This document shows, one piece after another, positions 8,468 through 17,910 of a DNA stretch of 64,000 nucleotides. How positions within the stretch are numbered: the stretch's first letter is position 1; every line of letters starts with the position of its first letter. Origin of the DNA: a virus. The notes beneath the pieces were generated by a model. The model ran no database searches. It was given only the letters and a program-made list of their open reading frames with translations, and was not told the DNA's origin. The position numbers and the translations under genes are program-made. Location: positions 62,001 through 126,000 of the IMG/VR virus record IMGVR_UViG_3300020473_000020. The stretch is one strand, 5' to 3'.

Positions 8468-9523
8468 TTAACTCTTACGAATAAGCTGCGGCATGTCTTT
8501 CAAGATAGCGTTAGCACGTTTGATTAACGCGTCACCGTCAAGCGTTTCTTTACGACTAGCTTGTTCGTCTAGATGCTCGGCCAGTTTGTTAACCATCGTT
8601 TCAACCATCTTCGTCATGTCAACGTACTCGATAGTCTCAGAAGCCGTATCACCTGATACACGTGGCGTCATGTTGATGTTTGAGTTAGCTAACGTTTGAC
8701 GGCCTTTAATCGCTTTCGCGACAACCTTATCATAACGAGCGTTCTTACGAGATACTTCGTTACGTGGTAGGCTCGTGACGCCCATGATAGCGCCTAAGCT
8801 CTTTTGTAACCACTTATACAAGTTCAGTGCCTCGTCGTAGCTAAAAAAGTTACCCGTCGTTACGTGGTCGCGTACCATGCTTAGCGCCATAGACGTTGAC
8901 ATGGCTGAGTATAAACCAAGCAGTAAGTGAGCAATGCCTTTGGCGTAATCTTCGTGAATCGAGCTTACAGGTGTGTCTAAATTGATGTTATCAATATTAG
9001 CCATGTTGTAGCGTACAAGCGTAGCCGAATCTAGCGTAGCCATGAGCGCCGCAACGATTGAGCTATCTAGCGATTCAGCGGTGTCCATCAAGACGTCATA
9101 ACGTAGCTTGAAATTGGCTGGATTAAAGCCTGTACCTAGCACATGACCTGATAAGTCACCAACGAGGTTATCCATATTCGTGTTAGACGTTACGGTGGCG
9201 TTATAGATACCACCCGCAGCGGCTGCGTTATTAGCACCTACACCACCTGCGCTCTGACTATCCATAGACACCTTGCCTGACCCATCCGTTTTAAGCATGG
9301 AAGGCGTGATACGGTAAACAAGGTCGTTAGGCGAAAAGCCTAACAACTCTGCTGCACGATTTAAGTGGTAGCGTGTTAACGAATAACAGCCAGTGCGCTC
9401 ACGCGCACCCACTAAGTCTGACTTTTTCATGCCAAAGATATTGGCAAGGTCTGTTCTTGTTAGTAGCGGATCTTCACCTTTTTCAATCAGTGACGCCGCT
9501 ACACTAAAACCATTAATTAACAT
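8468..9523 (-). CDS. Hypothetical protein between MoxR and VWA genes
   Basis: A 351-residue, mostly helical protein. Its N-terminus (LLTRTDLANIFGMKKSDLVGAR) looks like a small helix-turn-helix-like segment. A Gly/Ala/Asn-rich loop near residues 95-120 separates it from a helical body. It sits 13 bases after the tandem AAA+ gene and 68 bases before the metallopeptidase/VWA gene. It is probably a third component or adaptor of the same complex, judged from position only. Confidence 0.75.
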   Translation of the reverse strand: MLINGFSVAASLIEKGEDPLLTRTDLANIFGMKKSDLVGARERTGCYSLTRYHLNRAAELLGFSPNDLVYRITPSMLKTDGSGKVSMDSQSAGGVGANNAAAAGGIYNATVTSNTNMDNLVGDLSGHVLGTGFNPANFKLRYDVLMDTAESLDSSIVAALMATLDSATLVRYNMANIDNINLDTPVSSIHEDYAKGIAHLLLGLYSAMSTSMALSMVRDHVTTGNFFSYDEALNLYKWLQKSLGAIMGVTSLPRNEVSRKNARYDKVVAKAIKGRQTLANSNINMTPRVSGDTASETIEYVDMTKMVETMVNKLAEHLDEQASRKETLDGDALIKRANAILKDMPQLIRKS

Positions 9524-9536
9524 TGTCTAGTACCCC

Positions 9537-12500
9537 TTATTTCCAGACATCACGAAGCAAGCGTGAATAGCGAGAAAACGCTTGAATCATGTCTTTATTC
9601 ACGAGCTGTTGCTGGCGTTCAGACACTGACAGGCTCACATCACTGTCAATCACAACTGATGGATCAATGTTCATTGACGTAAGCGTATCTCGAAGATTTT
9701 GAGATACTTTCGCTGACACCTTGTCTTCATCGGCTAGTACGCCCATCGAGCGCGTATTAGCAATACCAGCCATAACGATTTGTGTATCAGTGAAATCGTG
9801 TGAGTCGTCCGACGCAAGCGCTGACGGAGAACGTAACAAGTCTAAAGCTTGCAGCTGATCGACTTCTTTTGTACCGCCCTGTTTAACGAACGTTGCTTCG
9901 TAATTGATTTGTGCGAAGGTTGCACTGTGTACAAGGTCATCTTCTGAAAGGTTCGCTAGTGCACCTAAGTTACCTGCTCCCTCATCACCCATAAAGGCTG
10001 TTGGGCGAGCAGGGGTACCGTCCATCGTGACTTGAGCAACAGCTAGTGCGATACGGCGTAGCTGATCACCCTCAAGTCCAATAACGGAAGGTGTTTCAAC
10101 AATAGGTATCTCAAGCAGCTGCTGATGAGGTGCCGCGATAACATCTTCTACGCGTAACGTAATAGCAACACCATATCGGTTGCCCTTGTACACAAGGTCT
10201 AGGAACCAGTCTGGATTCTCTTTTGCTGCTTCTGTATTACGTGATGCGTTATCAATGCGAGAAAGTGGCAATACATCTTTTAGGTGAAGTGCATAAGCTT
10301 TAGATGACTTACCGATAATGGTTGTGCCCGCGTAGTTGCCTTTACCTTGATCAAAACGATGTAGCGTGTTGTAGTCAGGGTAGATATGGCCATCGTGTGC
10401 GTTGACACTGCCTAAAGACATAAGCTCGAAGCGTTTATTATCTTCAAAGAAGCGGCCAACGGCGTCGATTGTTGAGCGGCCACGCGCTTCCATCATAACA
10501 CCAAGGAGTGCTGCGGCCTGTAGTGGGCTGATACCCTTATCGGCTAGGTAGTTCGTTGCGTCTTTAACCGTTTTGAAATCGCCATTCCATGAGAAGGACT
10601 TAGCGTTTTCATTAGTGACAGCTTTCTTGTAGACGTCGGTACCCGATGAAATAGCAGGTAGCACTACCGTTTCGATTGCATCTGCATTATCTAGGCGTTC
10701 GCCAATTGAACTTGCGAAAGACTTAAAGATAAGGCTTGTTGCCGTAATGACCTTTGGCACTTCGAGCATATCTACAACTAGCTTGTTTAGTGTCTCTACT
10801 GCTTTTTCTGCACCTGACACTTTGTTACGGTAGTCGTTTAAGAACATTGAGATACGAGCGTCCGTGATAGGGCGCGCTGCCGCTAATGGATGGCCGTTGT
10901 ATACGTTCTTCAATCGTAATAAATGAGCTGCCGATGGTTTGAGGTCTGGATTTTGCGCCAGTGTGTCCTCAAGAAGACGGATGAATAGCTCATTAAAGTC
11001 GAGTGTCGTCTCTGAGGCTACCATTGCCATGTGGCGGTTAATTAGACCTTCAAGCTCTTCATCACTGGCCGACTCGTTGAAAAGTTCAAGTGGCTCAAAG
11101 CCTGCTACCTGTGCGGCCGCTACCGATTTCTCAACATAGAATTGTTCTAGTGCTTCGCCAACAACGTCTTTGGCGTAGTCAGGTACGATACCTGCGTATG
11201 TAAGCTGAACGCTCGCATCGTCTAGCGTGTTCTCAATTTCTTCGATCACGGCTTGGCAGCGGAACATAAAGCTGTTCAGGTTTCCGAACTGGTCTTTAAG
11301 GCGGCTAATCGTCTCCATATCACCGTTCGTGATGCTGATACATACATCACGGATAGCATTGAAGATGTCTTTTGCGGCCACTGTTGAGGTGTTCGGTAGT
11401 TCAAGTGCCGTGTGTAAACCTGTCGACTTTAACTCACGTAAAGGGTAGCCCATGTTCGGGTCTTCTTTAAACAAGATAAGGTCAGGGTTTTCACTTACTG
11501 CAATGAATGCCTGTGCCTGTGCTAATACAGGGTCTGCACCACCTGCGGCAACGGCCGCTTCGCTTAATGCAATGTTTGCATAAACGTAAGGGTGGTTTGT
11601 TACCATCATATTGTGCAACGCTTGAAGAGTACGCATTGTGAATACTGGGCTGGCTAGGCCGCCTTCGTTTTCATCGTCGTAGTCATCACCGCCCATTTCG
11701 TCATAAGGCGTGTTAAGCAGCTCCATTAGGGTCTCAGCACCCATCTTTTCAGCAACGTAATGCGCAGCTGGCAGTTCGGTCTCTAAGTACTCAATGAATT
11801 GCTCAGTATCACGCAATGAGACTTCACGTGTAATTTTAGTCGCGAAACGGTGTAGCGTTGCCGTATCAATTGGTGCAGCATCAAACGTTGAACCCATAGA
11901 GCCTGACTCTGCGTCAAAACCTTCTGAGTCATCGTAGTTACCTGCTGCAATTACTGAGTAATTGATGCCAGATAAGTCACAACCAAAGAGACGAGAATCT
12001 GAGATCGCTTCAAACACGGCTGACTGTACTACTGGTGTACAACGGTTGATCTCATCGAAAACAAGTACAAGACGTTTGCCTTCTTCTTGTGATTCGCGGA
12101 TCGCGTCAAGCTGGTCTTGAAGCTGTTTGTTCGGGATGTAGCTCGTTGTCTGATGTGGTACATCGCCATTTTGTTTCACTTCGGCTTCAAATGCTTCAAA
12201 CAGTGGTGATGTAACCGCCGCCATTTTTGCGTTCAGCGCATCTTCTTTCGAGGCAGCGCCTTTCTCTTTAAAGCCAAAGCCAAATGCTTCGCGTAGGAAT
12301 GGAGCAGGGCGTGGGAAACCACCCACGTTTACACGGTCAGTACTTGAAAGGTCAATGCGGATGGCTTCGTCATCGTTTTTCTTAATGGCCTGATTGATAC
12401 CAGCTGTTTTAGCGATACCCATACGGCCTAAAAGCATTAACGGTAGACCCGCACGATAAGTGTGGTCAATGAAGCTTTCTGAATCCGTCGTCGTGATGTC

Positions 12501-13967
12501 AACTTCAATGCCTGAGCTTTCTAACCAGCGAAGTACGCCACCTGCTGTGGTTGCACCTAGGATGCCAGAAATTACTTGTCGGTACGGTAGCTCGTTATTC
12601 TCAAGACACCATGCTAGATACGTCATTGTATCTTCCCAACCACGGAACGTAGGGAATTTGCCGTCGCCATCCATCGCACTGATGTCGTGCAGTGATTGCT
12701 GGTCGAAACCAAAACGGGCTAGTTCTTGTAGCTGAGGGTGCTTTTGAACGGCCTCTAATTCAACGAGATAGTCGAAAGCGCCTTTTTGTATGCTTGGGTC
12801 ACTAGAACTCACTACATACGGGATAAAGCGGTCTACTTTTGCAACGTCATCAACGTTTTGAACTAGGTAGATTAGTTTTTCGTATTGCTCTGGGTCTAGC
12901 TCGTCGAGCTTATCCATTTCAACAGGTAAGTTCGCAGCGGCTAGCTTAGGCGCAATAGAAATATCGTAGTCATTTAACGCGTGGCCATTGATCATAACCA
13001 TTAACTGGTTCATCACTTCTTTAGGCGTACGGTTAATTTCATCGAAGAACATGACAGGCGTCTTCGCATATTCGCGTAGGCGCGCTTCAAATTCTTTGTC
13101 GCTTTCGCTTACGGTTACTTCACCCGAGTCGATACGTTGAACCATTGAACGGCATGACTCAACAAATGGCGTCGTACACGTCAGTAATTCAAGTTTAGGT
13201 GAGTCCGTCCAGCGCTCATTCATTTGAGAAAGCAATGAACCGTCTGAACCGTCAGTCTCTGAGGTCAGTGTGATCATACCCAGCATGTCCATCTTATCGA
13301 AGAACGCTGCACGGATGTCGACTAGACGGTAACCCCAATCGCCTGCTGCTTCGTTAGCGCTTGAGTTTAGCTCTTTAATAACAGACTTAACTGATGCAGA
13401 TTTGGAAATACCTGAGTGACCAATTAGAAGTGGTGCCTTGTTCACTTTCTTGGCATCAAAGCCCACAATCGACGTCTTAATCACATTGCTGATATTCGAA
13501 ACCGTACGGAAGCGGTTTAGCGGATTATCGGCGCGTGATTTAAGTGATTGTTTGTTTGAGGCGCGTGAGAAACGAGCTTCCATTAAATCTCCATCTTCTA
13601 ATAACTCTTCTGCAACCGTCTCGGGCTGAGTCATCGAAGCGAGGGCTAACACCTCTTCTGGGTCGGCTCCAAATACGCTGATGGCACGCTCGCGAGCGGC
13701 TTCTTCGTCAGTATAGACTGACACTGCGTATTCAGTTGAAGGATTTAGCTTCATGTAGGCACAGTGGAATGGCAAATCTTGCGCTGCACCCATGATGTAT
13801 ACTTCACCGTCAAACATCGCCAGCTCAGGGCGGCGTGCATGCGGTTCGATAAACGCAGGTACTTCACCATAGTTCTTTACCATGGTAGTTGCAACCTGCA
13901 TAAACTGTTCACTAACTACGCTGCGGTATTCTAACAGCGAAATAGTATCTCTAACAGACTTAAACAT
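9537..13967 (-). CDS. Tandem MoxR-type AAA+ ATPase
   Basis: A 1476-residue protein with two AAA+ modules in one chain. Module 1 has Walker A G183HSGISKS190 and Walker B FFDEINR (D309, E310). Module 2 has Walker A G514RMGIAKT521, Walker B VFDEINR (D638, E639) and a clear sensor-1 segment SVIAAGN. DEINR is typical of MoxR ATPases, which remodel proteins together with VWA partners. Ordinary MoxR proteins are about 300-350 residues with one module, so the fusion and the roughly 750-residue C-terminal region of unknown fold are unusual. GGGGAAAATAA precedes the ATG. The downstream VWA gene is the expected partner. Confidence 0.88.
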   Translation of the reverse strand: MFKSVRDTISLLEYRSVVSEQFMQVATTMVKNYGEVPAFIEPHARRPELAMFDGEVYIMGAAQDLPFHCAYMKLNPSTEYAVSVYTDEEAARERAISVFGADPEEVLALASMTQPETVAEELLEDGDLMEARFSRASNKQSLKSRADNPLNRFRTVSNISNVIKTSIVGFDAKKVNKAPLLIGHSGISKSASVKSVIKELNSSANEAAGDWGYRLVDIRAAFFDKMDMLGMITLTSETDGSDGSLLSQMNERWTDSPKLELLTCTTPFVESCRSMVQRIDSGEVTVSESDKEFEARLREYAKTPVMFFDEINRTPKEVMNQLMVMINGHALNDYDISIAPKLAAANLPVEMDKLDELDPEQYEKLIYLVQNVDDVAKVDRFIPYVVSSSDPSIQKGAFDYLVELEAVQKHPQLQELARFGFDQQSLHDISAMDGDGKFPTFRGWEDTMTYLAWCLENNELPYRQVISGILGATTAGGVLRWLESSGIEVDITTTDSESFIDHTYRAGLPLMLLGRMGIAKTAGINQAIKKNDDEAIRIDLSSTDRVNVGGFPRPAPFLREAFGFGFKEKGAASKEDALNAKMAAVTSPLFEAFEAEVKQNGDVPHQTTSYIPNKQLQDQLDAIRESQEEGKRLVLVFDEINRCTPVVQSAVFEAISDSRLFGCDLSGINYSVIAAGNYDDSEGFDAESGSMGSTFDAAPIDTATLHRFATKITREVSLRDTEQFIEYLETELPAAHYVAEKMGAETLMELLNTPYDEMGGDDYDDENEGGLASPVFTMRTLQALHNMMVTNHPYVYANIALSEAAVAAGGADPVLAQAQAFIAVSENPDLILFKEDPNMGYPLRELKSTGLHTALELPNTSTVAAKDIFNAIRDVCISITNGDMETISRLKDQFGNLNSFMFRCQAVIEEIENTLDDASVQLTYAGIVPDYAKDVVGEALEQFYVEKSVAAAQVAGFEPLELFNESASDEELEGLINRHMAMVASETTLDFNELFIRLLEDTLAQNPDLKPSAAHLLRLKNVYNGHPLAAARPITDARISMFLNDYRNKVSGAEKAVETLNKLVVDMLEVPKVITATSLIFKSFASSIGERLDNADAIETVVLPAISSGTDVYKKAVTNENAKSFSWNGDFKTVKDATNYLADKGISPLQAAALLGVMMEARGRSTIDAVGRFFEDNKRFELMSLGSVNAHDGHIYPDYNTLHRFDQGKGNYAGTTIIGKSSKAYALHLKDVLPLSRIDNASRNTEAAKENPDWFLDLVYKGNRYGVAITLRVEDVIAAPHQQLLEIPIVETPSVIGLEGDQLRRIALAVAQVTMDGTPARPTAFMGDEGAGNLGALANLSEDDLVHSATFAQINYEATFVKQGGTKEVDQLQALDLLRSPSALASDDSHDFTDTQIVMAGIANTRSMGVLADEDKVSAKVSQNLRDTLTSMNIDPSVVIDSDVSLSVSERQQQLVNKDMIQAFSRYSRLLRDVWK

Positions 13968-13984
13968 TTATTTTCCCCTGCTTT

Positions 13985-14302
13985 TTACACCGCGCCTAAC
14001 AGGTCGCGATAGTGTAGTTCTTCCACTTGGCCAAGTAGCGTTTTGGCTTCTTCAAGTGTTTTACCATTTAGGGCAAATTTACCCATTTCTGCACGGAAGT
14101 CGCGCTTATAAATCCAAGCCTTTTTGTAATCTAGGCTTAGTTTTACTTGGCATTCCAACCGAATACTGGCTTGAACAGGCAGAGTGACGTTTGAAACTTT
14201 GCCAGCGACTACGCCTGCCTTAACTAGTTCCGCGCCTTCGCTTGGTTCTAGAAAAGTTACGCCGTCGAAGGTAAGTCTCGAAAGCACCTCAATTGCGCTC
14301 AT
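13985..14302 (-). CDS. Hypothetical protein at head of the MoxR/VWA operon
   Basis: A 105-residue protein, likely alpha/beta, without recognised motifs. GAGGATGAGAAT precedes the ATG. It lies 17 bases before the tandem AAA+ gene and reads in the same direction, so it is probably co-transcribed. Confidence 0.65.
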   Translation of the reverse strand: MSAIEVLSRLTFDGVTFLEPSEGAELVKAGVVAGKVSNVTLPVQASIRLECQVKLSLDYKKAWIYKRDFRAEMGKFALNGKTLEEAKTLLGQVEELHYRDLLGAV

Positions 14303-14339
14303 ATTCTCATCCTCGTACGCACCATTACAGTGCTTGTTA

Positions 14340-14558
14340 TTAATCGTTCAACAACATTTCTGCTGTCAGGTTAGTTAAAACTGGCTGTTCGACTTCCGAA
14401 GGCTGGGCAGCTTCTGCAAGTGCTGCGCGTTGTGTCGTCAACGACTCGACAACAGCTCTAGACTTAGTACGCATACGTTGGTCACGTTCCATAAAGCGCT
14501 GCTTCGCTGATCGTGGGGCGTGCGTTTCTTGCACGTTTAAGAGTGCTGATAGACTCAT
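14340..14558 (-). CDS. Small basic hypothetical protein
   Basis: A 72-residue protein starting MSLSALLNVQETHAPRS. The frame opens at 14612, but the ATG at 14558 has GGAG seven bases upstream and is the better start. The middle (RFMERDQRMRTKSRAVVES) is charged and helical. Unknown function. Confidence 0.6.
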   Translation of the reverse strand: MSLSALLNVQETHAPRSAKQRFMERDQRMRTKSRAVVESLTTQRAALAEAAQPSEVEQPVLTNLTAEMLLND

Positions 14559-14968
14559 AGCATTACTCCACAAGTAAATAAATTTACGTCTCTTGTACCT
14601 GCAAACAGGCACGGTTGTCTCAATCTCAATTCACTACCGTGATTGCAGGTAAAGCCCTAGAAAGTCACAGGTAAGTGAACTTATTGTACAACGCTACGGG
14701 GCAAAGAGAAAGCCAAAAGGGGTGGTGCGTGAGGTGGTGGGGTGCCAGATAAACGACAACCCGCACACATACGTGTAGCGGGTTGTTAATATATAATAAG
14801 ACTTTTAGTGTTAAAGCTAACCTTGTGCCCTTTAAGCCATTGTGACCTAAAGGTTTTGCTTATCTCGGTTTGCAGGAGCATAGTAGCAAAAACAGATCCC
14901 TGCTTCCACCCTTAATTCACTTATTTTCCTATGTTTTTGTACAATGCTTTCGAGGTCTTGTACACGAC
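14559..14968. other. Intergenic leader region with two TTGTACAA sites and a hairpin
   Basis: No gene is seen. The stretch holds TTGTACAA at 14684-14691 and 14937-14944, tandem TTGAGATTGAGAC leader boxes near 14630 (minus strand), and a strong hairpin at 14756-14786. It probably contains the promoter of the operon reading down to 4.5 kb, but I cannot name convincing -35/-10 boxes. Confidence 0.5.
14756..14786 (-). terminator. Strong intergenic hairpin
   Basis: A 9-bp perfect stem ACAACCCGC/GCGGGTTGT encloses an inner ACAC/GTGT stem. It lies about 180 bases beyond the minus-strand gene ending at 14969. The T content on either side is modest, so the direction of termination is uncertain. Confidence 0.5.
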
Positions 14969-15199
14969 CTAATTCGCGACATGCGGCTCGTGCATAAGGT
15001 AATCAGTGATCCATGTCGTGGCAGCCGTTAAAGTCTTAAACTTTAACCAATCACCGTCTGGCGTGACCGATGCGCAGCTATGCTCGCCAATTACTACAAA
15101 GTTGCCGTCTTCACCCCGAATACGGAAGATGCGTTCTTGCTTCGAGTACACATCCCAATGATGTGTATTGCGATGATAAAAGCTAAATGATTTGTTCAT
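14969..15199 (-). CDS. Small hypothetical protein
   Basis: A 76-residue protein with aromatic-rich beta-type segments (MNKSFSFYHRNTHHWDVYS) and a C-terminal helix. It stands alone behind a polymerase-operon terminator. CAGGTACATAC precedes the ATG. No family recognised. Confidence 0.6.
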   Translation of the reverse strand: MNKSFSFYHRNTHHWDVYSKQERIFRIRGEDGNFVVIGEHSCASVTPDGDWLKFKTLTAATTWITDYLMHEPHVAN

Positions 15200-15221
15200 G
15201 TATGTACCTGATTTTTTTGTC

Positions 15222-15264
15222 TAAAAATAAAACCCCAGACACTTGAAAGTGCCTAGGGGTTTGC
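15222..15264 (-). terminator. Terminator after DNA polymerase gene
   Basis: On the minus strand AACCCC and GGGGTT close an imperfect stem with inner GCACTT/AAGTGT pairs, followed by TTATTTTT. It begins 40 bases past the polymerase stop. Confidence 0.8.
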
Positions 15265-15303
15265 TTTGTTTGTTAGTGCTTATTTACGCTAAAGCCCTTT
15301 ATT

Positions 15304-17907
15304 TTAGATGCCGCCCGAAATCTTGGCTCTCAGATTTGGTATAAAGTCAGCTGATGAGTATTCACCAATAACTTCTTGGGCTGCCCAGTGTGGACCTGCT
15401 TCGGCTTCTACTAGTAACGGCACGTTAATGAAGTCAAATTCAGACAAGCACATTAGCTCGGCAACAAACTCCACCGTGTCGATAACTTCGTCTTCTGGGC
15501 AGTAGAACGTAATATCATCGTGAATGTTTACCGCAGGTTGAATACCTTCTTTAACCATGCGGTTCATTGCATCTACTACGATGTCTGACGCTGTGCCCTG
15601 TACTGGCGAGTTAACGAGCTGGTTGTAGGAGAGGGGACCATGGCGTTTACGGCCTGTCATTGTTTGTACGTAACCATTGCGCTTATAGAAATCAACCATA
15701 CGCTCTTGGTAACGCTTAACCCCTGCGAACGTGTCCCAGAACTCGTCGTATAGCGGTTGGATTACGTCTGTAGGGATTTGCAGTGTACGCGCACAACTAA
15801 ACATACTTGAACCGAAGAACAGCGGGAATACCCATTGGTTTTTAACGTTACCACGGAACGTTTTTAACGCTTTCGGGTCATTTAGCTTATCTTCGCCGCC
15901 GATAACTTTAGGGTAGGCTTGAGAGATTTTCTTAGCCCATTCCATGTGAACGTCGTAGTTATCCCAAAGTGCCTTACAGAAGTTGACGTCGTGACTGATC
16001 ATACCCCACACACGTGCCTCTATTTGGCCATAATCCACTGACACAATGTGGTGCCCCTTCGGACAGTTAATACCCTCACGTACCTTCTTACCATCACCAC
16101 GCTTAGGGAAGTTTTGTGCATTCGGATCCGAACTAGAAAGACGGCCAGTACCTGTACGATAAAGGTTAAAGCTCGCGTGAAGCTTACCGTCATCATGGAC
16201 TAGCCCCTTTCGCTTACCCTTCTTGTCAGTCTCTTCGTTAGAGTACGTCCACGCGTCAACGTAAGTCGACATGATCTTCGTAAGCTTACGTAGTTTACGA
16301 ATAATACCTGCGCTCTCTAAGCCTGCATTTTCAAGCTTTTCCATCACGGTGTCATCGGTTGATGGCTTACGATTACCGAAGTTATCTTCAACCATAACCT
16401 CTGGGCGTTGCAGCATATCTTTATACAAGGCTAGAAGGTCTGCTGGTGATGAGTGTTGCAGCTTACCCTTACGTCGTCCGTACTTCTTATTGTACTTCTC
16501 GATCTCGTAAACGTTTTCTAGGTCTTCTTCTAACTCCGCAATGTTAGTAACGCATTCTTTACGGAACTCGGCTAGCCACTCGTTGTTAATGTTTAGACCA
16601 ACCTGCTGTGTACGGGCAAGTGTCGCGCAGCTTCGGATCAAGTGGCCATGAACCCATTCGGCGTCTTTGTCACCTTCAATCTTTGGCCACAGCTTTTGCT
16701 TCAACATGTATGTGTATTTGGTGTCCATACCGTTGTACAGTAGGAGCGTGCGCAGGTCGGCTTTTAGAACGTTACGCGTATCGACGTTAGTCAGTTCTTT
16801 TAAGCGGAAGCCTAAGTGTATTTGACACAGTGCATCTAGGTTTAGAACACCTTGGCGCACGTCAAGAACATAACCCATGGCCATCGTGTCATCCCAAGGC
16901 GTATTCAAGATATTATCGCCGTAGAAGTAGCTTAGCCATTCTTGCTCAAACGGTAAGTTATGGGCGATTTTGCTTGTCTTCTTGCGACGGAAGAAACGAC
17001 GCAGTGCCTTCTCAATACGCTCGCGTTGGTTCGTGTTCCAACCCATAGGGTGGTAAACAGGAAAGGCAATGGTGTGCTTATCCGTTCCGATTGCGATAGT
17101 CACGACCTTACTTGCTTTTGAGTACGGACGTAGGCGAGTGGTCTCAATATCCACGCCGACCTCTGGCCATGTGCCCATTTCTTCCAATACCTCTTCGACA
17201 CGGTCAACCTCTGAGTCGGTTTGACCCATGATGATCTCAATATTGTCCTCATAGCCCGAGATAATCGGTTTAGGTGGGTTCTCAGCAAAGTCACCACGCT
17301 GAATGCCACGGCTAAAGCGCTTAATGTCCTGCAAGAATGCACGCTCATACTCGTTTATTTCTTTCTGTCGGTCACGACGTGTACTTGCAACATAATCGAC
17401 TGAGTAAAGCGGGAAGTACCAGAAGCTATGGCCTTTGTAATGGCACAGAACCTGACGCCCGCGCCATGCTTGCACGTCGCCTTCACCTAAAAAGTGCTTT
17501 AGCGGCGCATAGCCTAAACCAAGTACATACGTTGGCTTTTGTTTAAGGAAGTCCTCATCAAAGCGCGAACGACAGGCAATACCTGCATTAGCAGCTTCGT
17601 CGTTATCTGGCGTAGCCCCTTGTACAAGCGCATGGATTGTGATCTTTTTCTTGAGCCAGCCTGACGGGAAGGCGCTCTTGAGTTGTTGCCACTTAGAGCC
17701 TGTTAGGAACTCACCTGAGCGTTCATCAGTTACTGATGGACGGTCAACAATTAAGGCAATGTCGTTGTCTAGCTCGCCCGTGCAGGTCATCTGCTCGCAC
17801 GTGTCTTTCAATGGGCATACATGACAGCCGCCCTTGCCTAGGGTGCGCATAGGTACTTTCTTGTCAATGCGCTTCTTCTTTCTTTGACCAAAAAATGAAC
17901 CAGCCAC
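15304..17907 (-). CDS. Family A DNA polymerase fused to a UDG-like domain
   Basis: An 867-residue replicative polymerase. Residues about 25-200 resemble a family 4/5 uracil-DNA glycosylase with cysteines C28, C31, C37 and C42, but the usual GEAPG and HPS catalytic motifs are degraded (VDRPS; FPLYS), so it is probably not an active glycosylase. The 3'-5' exonuclease follows: D253xE255, H316N, and YNGMD around D395. The polymerase has motif A VDYGQIEAR (D625), motif B FRGNV with K689, and motif C HDD (796-798). A UDG-like N-terminus is also known in the phage SPO1 polymerase. The start is GTG with GGAG nine bases upstream. The clamp gene lies four bases before it. Confidence 0.93.
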   Translation of the reverse strand: MAGSFFGQRKKKRIDKKVPMRTLGKGGCHVCPLKDTCEQMTCTGELDNDIALIVDRPSVTDERSGEFLTGSKWQQLKSAFPSGWLKKKITIHALVQGATPDNDEAANAGIACRSRFDEDFLKQKPTYVLGLGYAPLKHFLGEGDVQAWRGRQVLCHYKGHSFWYFPLYSVDYVASTRRDRQKEINEYERAFLQDIKRFSRGIQRGDFAENPPKPIISGYEDNIEIIMGQTDSEVDRVEEVLEEMGTWPEVGVDIETTRLRPYSKASKVVTIAIGTDKHTIAFPVYHPMGWNTNQRERIEKALRRFFRRKKTSKIAHNLPFEQEWLSYFYGDNILNTPWDDTMAMGYVLDVRQGVLNLDALCQIHLGFRLKELTNVDTRNVLKADLRTLLLYNGMDTKYTYMLKQKLWPKIEGDKDAEWVHGHLIRSCATLARTQQVGLNINNEWLAEFRKECVTNIAELEEDLENVYEIEKYNKKYGRRKGKLQHSSPADLLALYKDMLQRPEVMVEDNFGNRKPSTDDTVMEKLENAGLESAGIIRKLRKLTKIMSTYVDAWTYSNEETDKKGKRKGLVHDDGKLHASFNLYRTGTGRLSSSDPNAQNFPKRGDGKKVREGINCPKGHHIVSVDYGQIEARVWGMISHDVNFCKALWDNYDVHMEWAKKISQAYPKVIGGEDKLNDPKALKTFRGNVKNQWVFPLFFGSSMFSCARTLQIPTDVIQPLYDEFWDTFAGVKRYQERMVDFYKRNGYVQTMTGRKRHGPLSYNQLVNSPVQGTASDIVVDAMNRMVKEGIQPAVNIHDDITFYCPEDEVIDTVEFVAELMCLSEFDFINVPLLVEAEAGPHWAAQEVIGEYSSADFIPNLRAKISGGI

Positions 17908-17910
17908 GAC

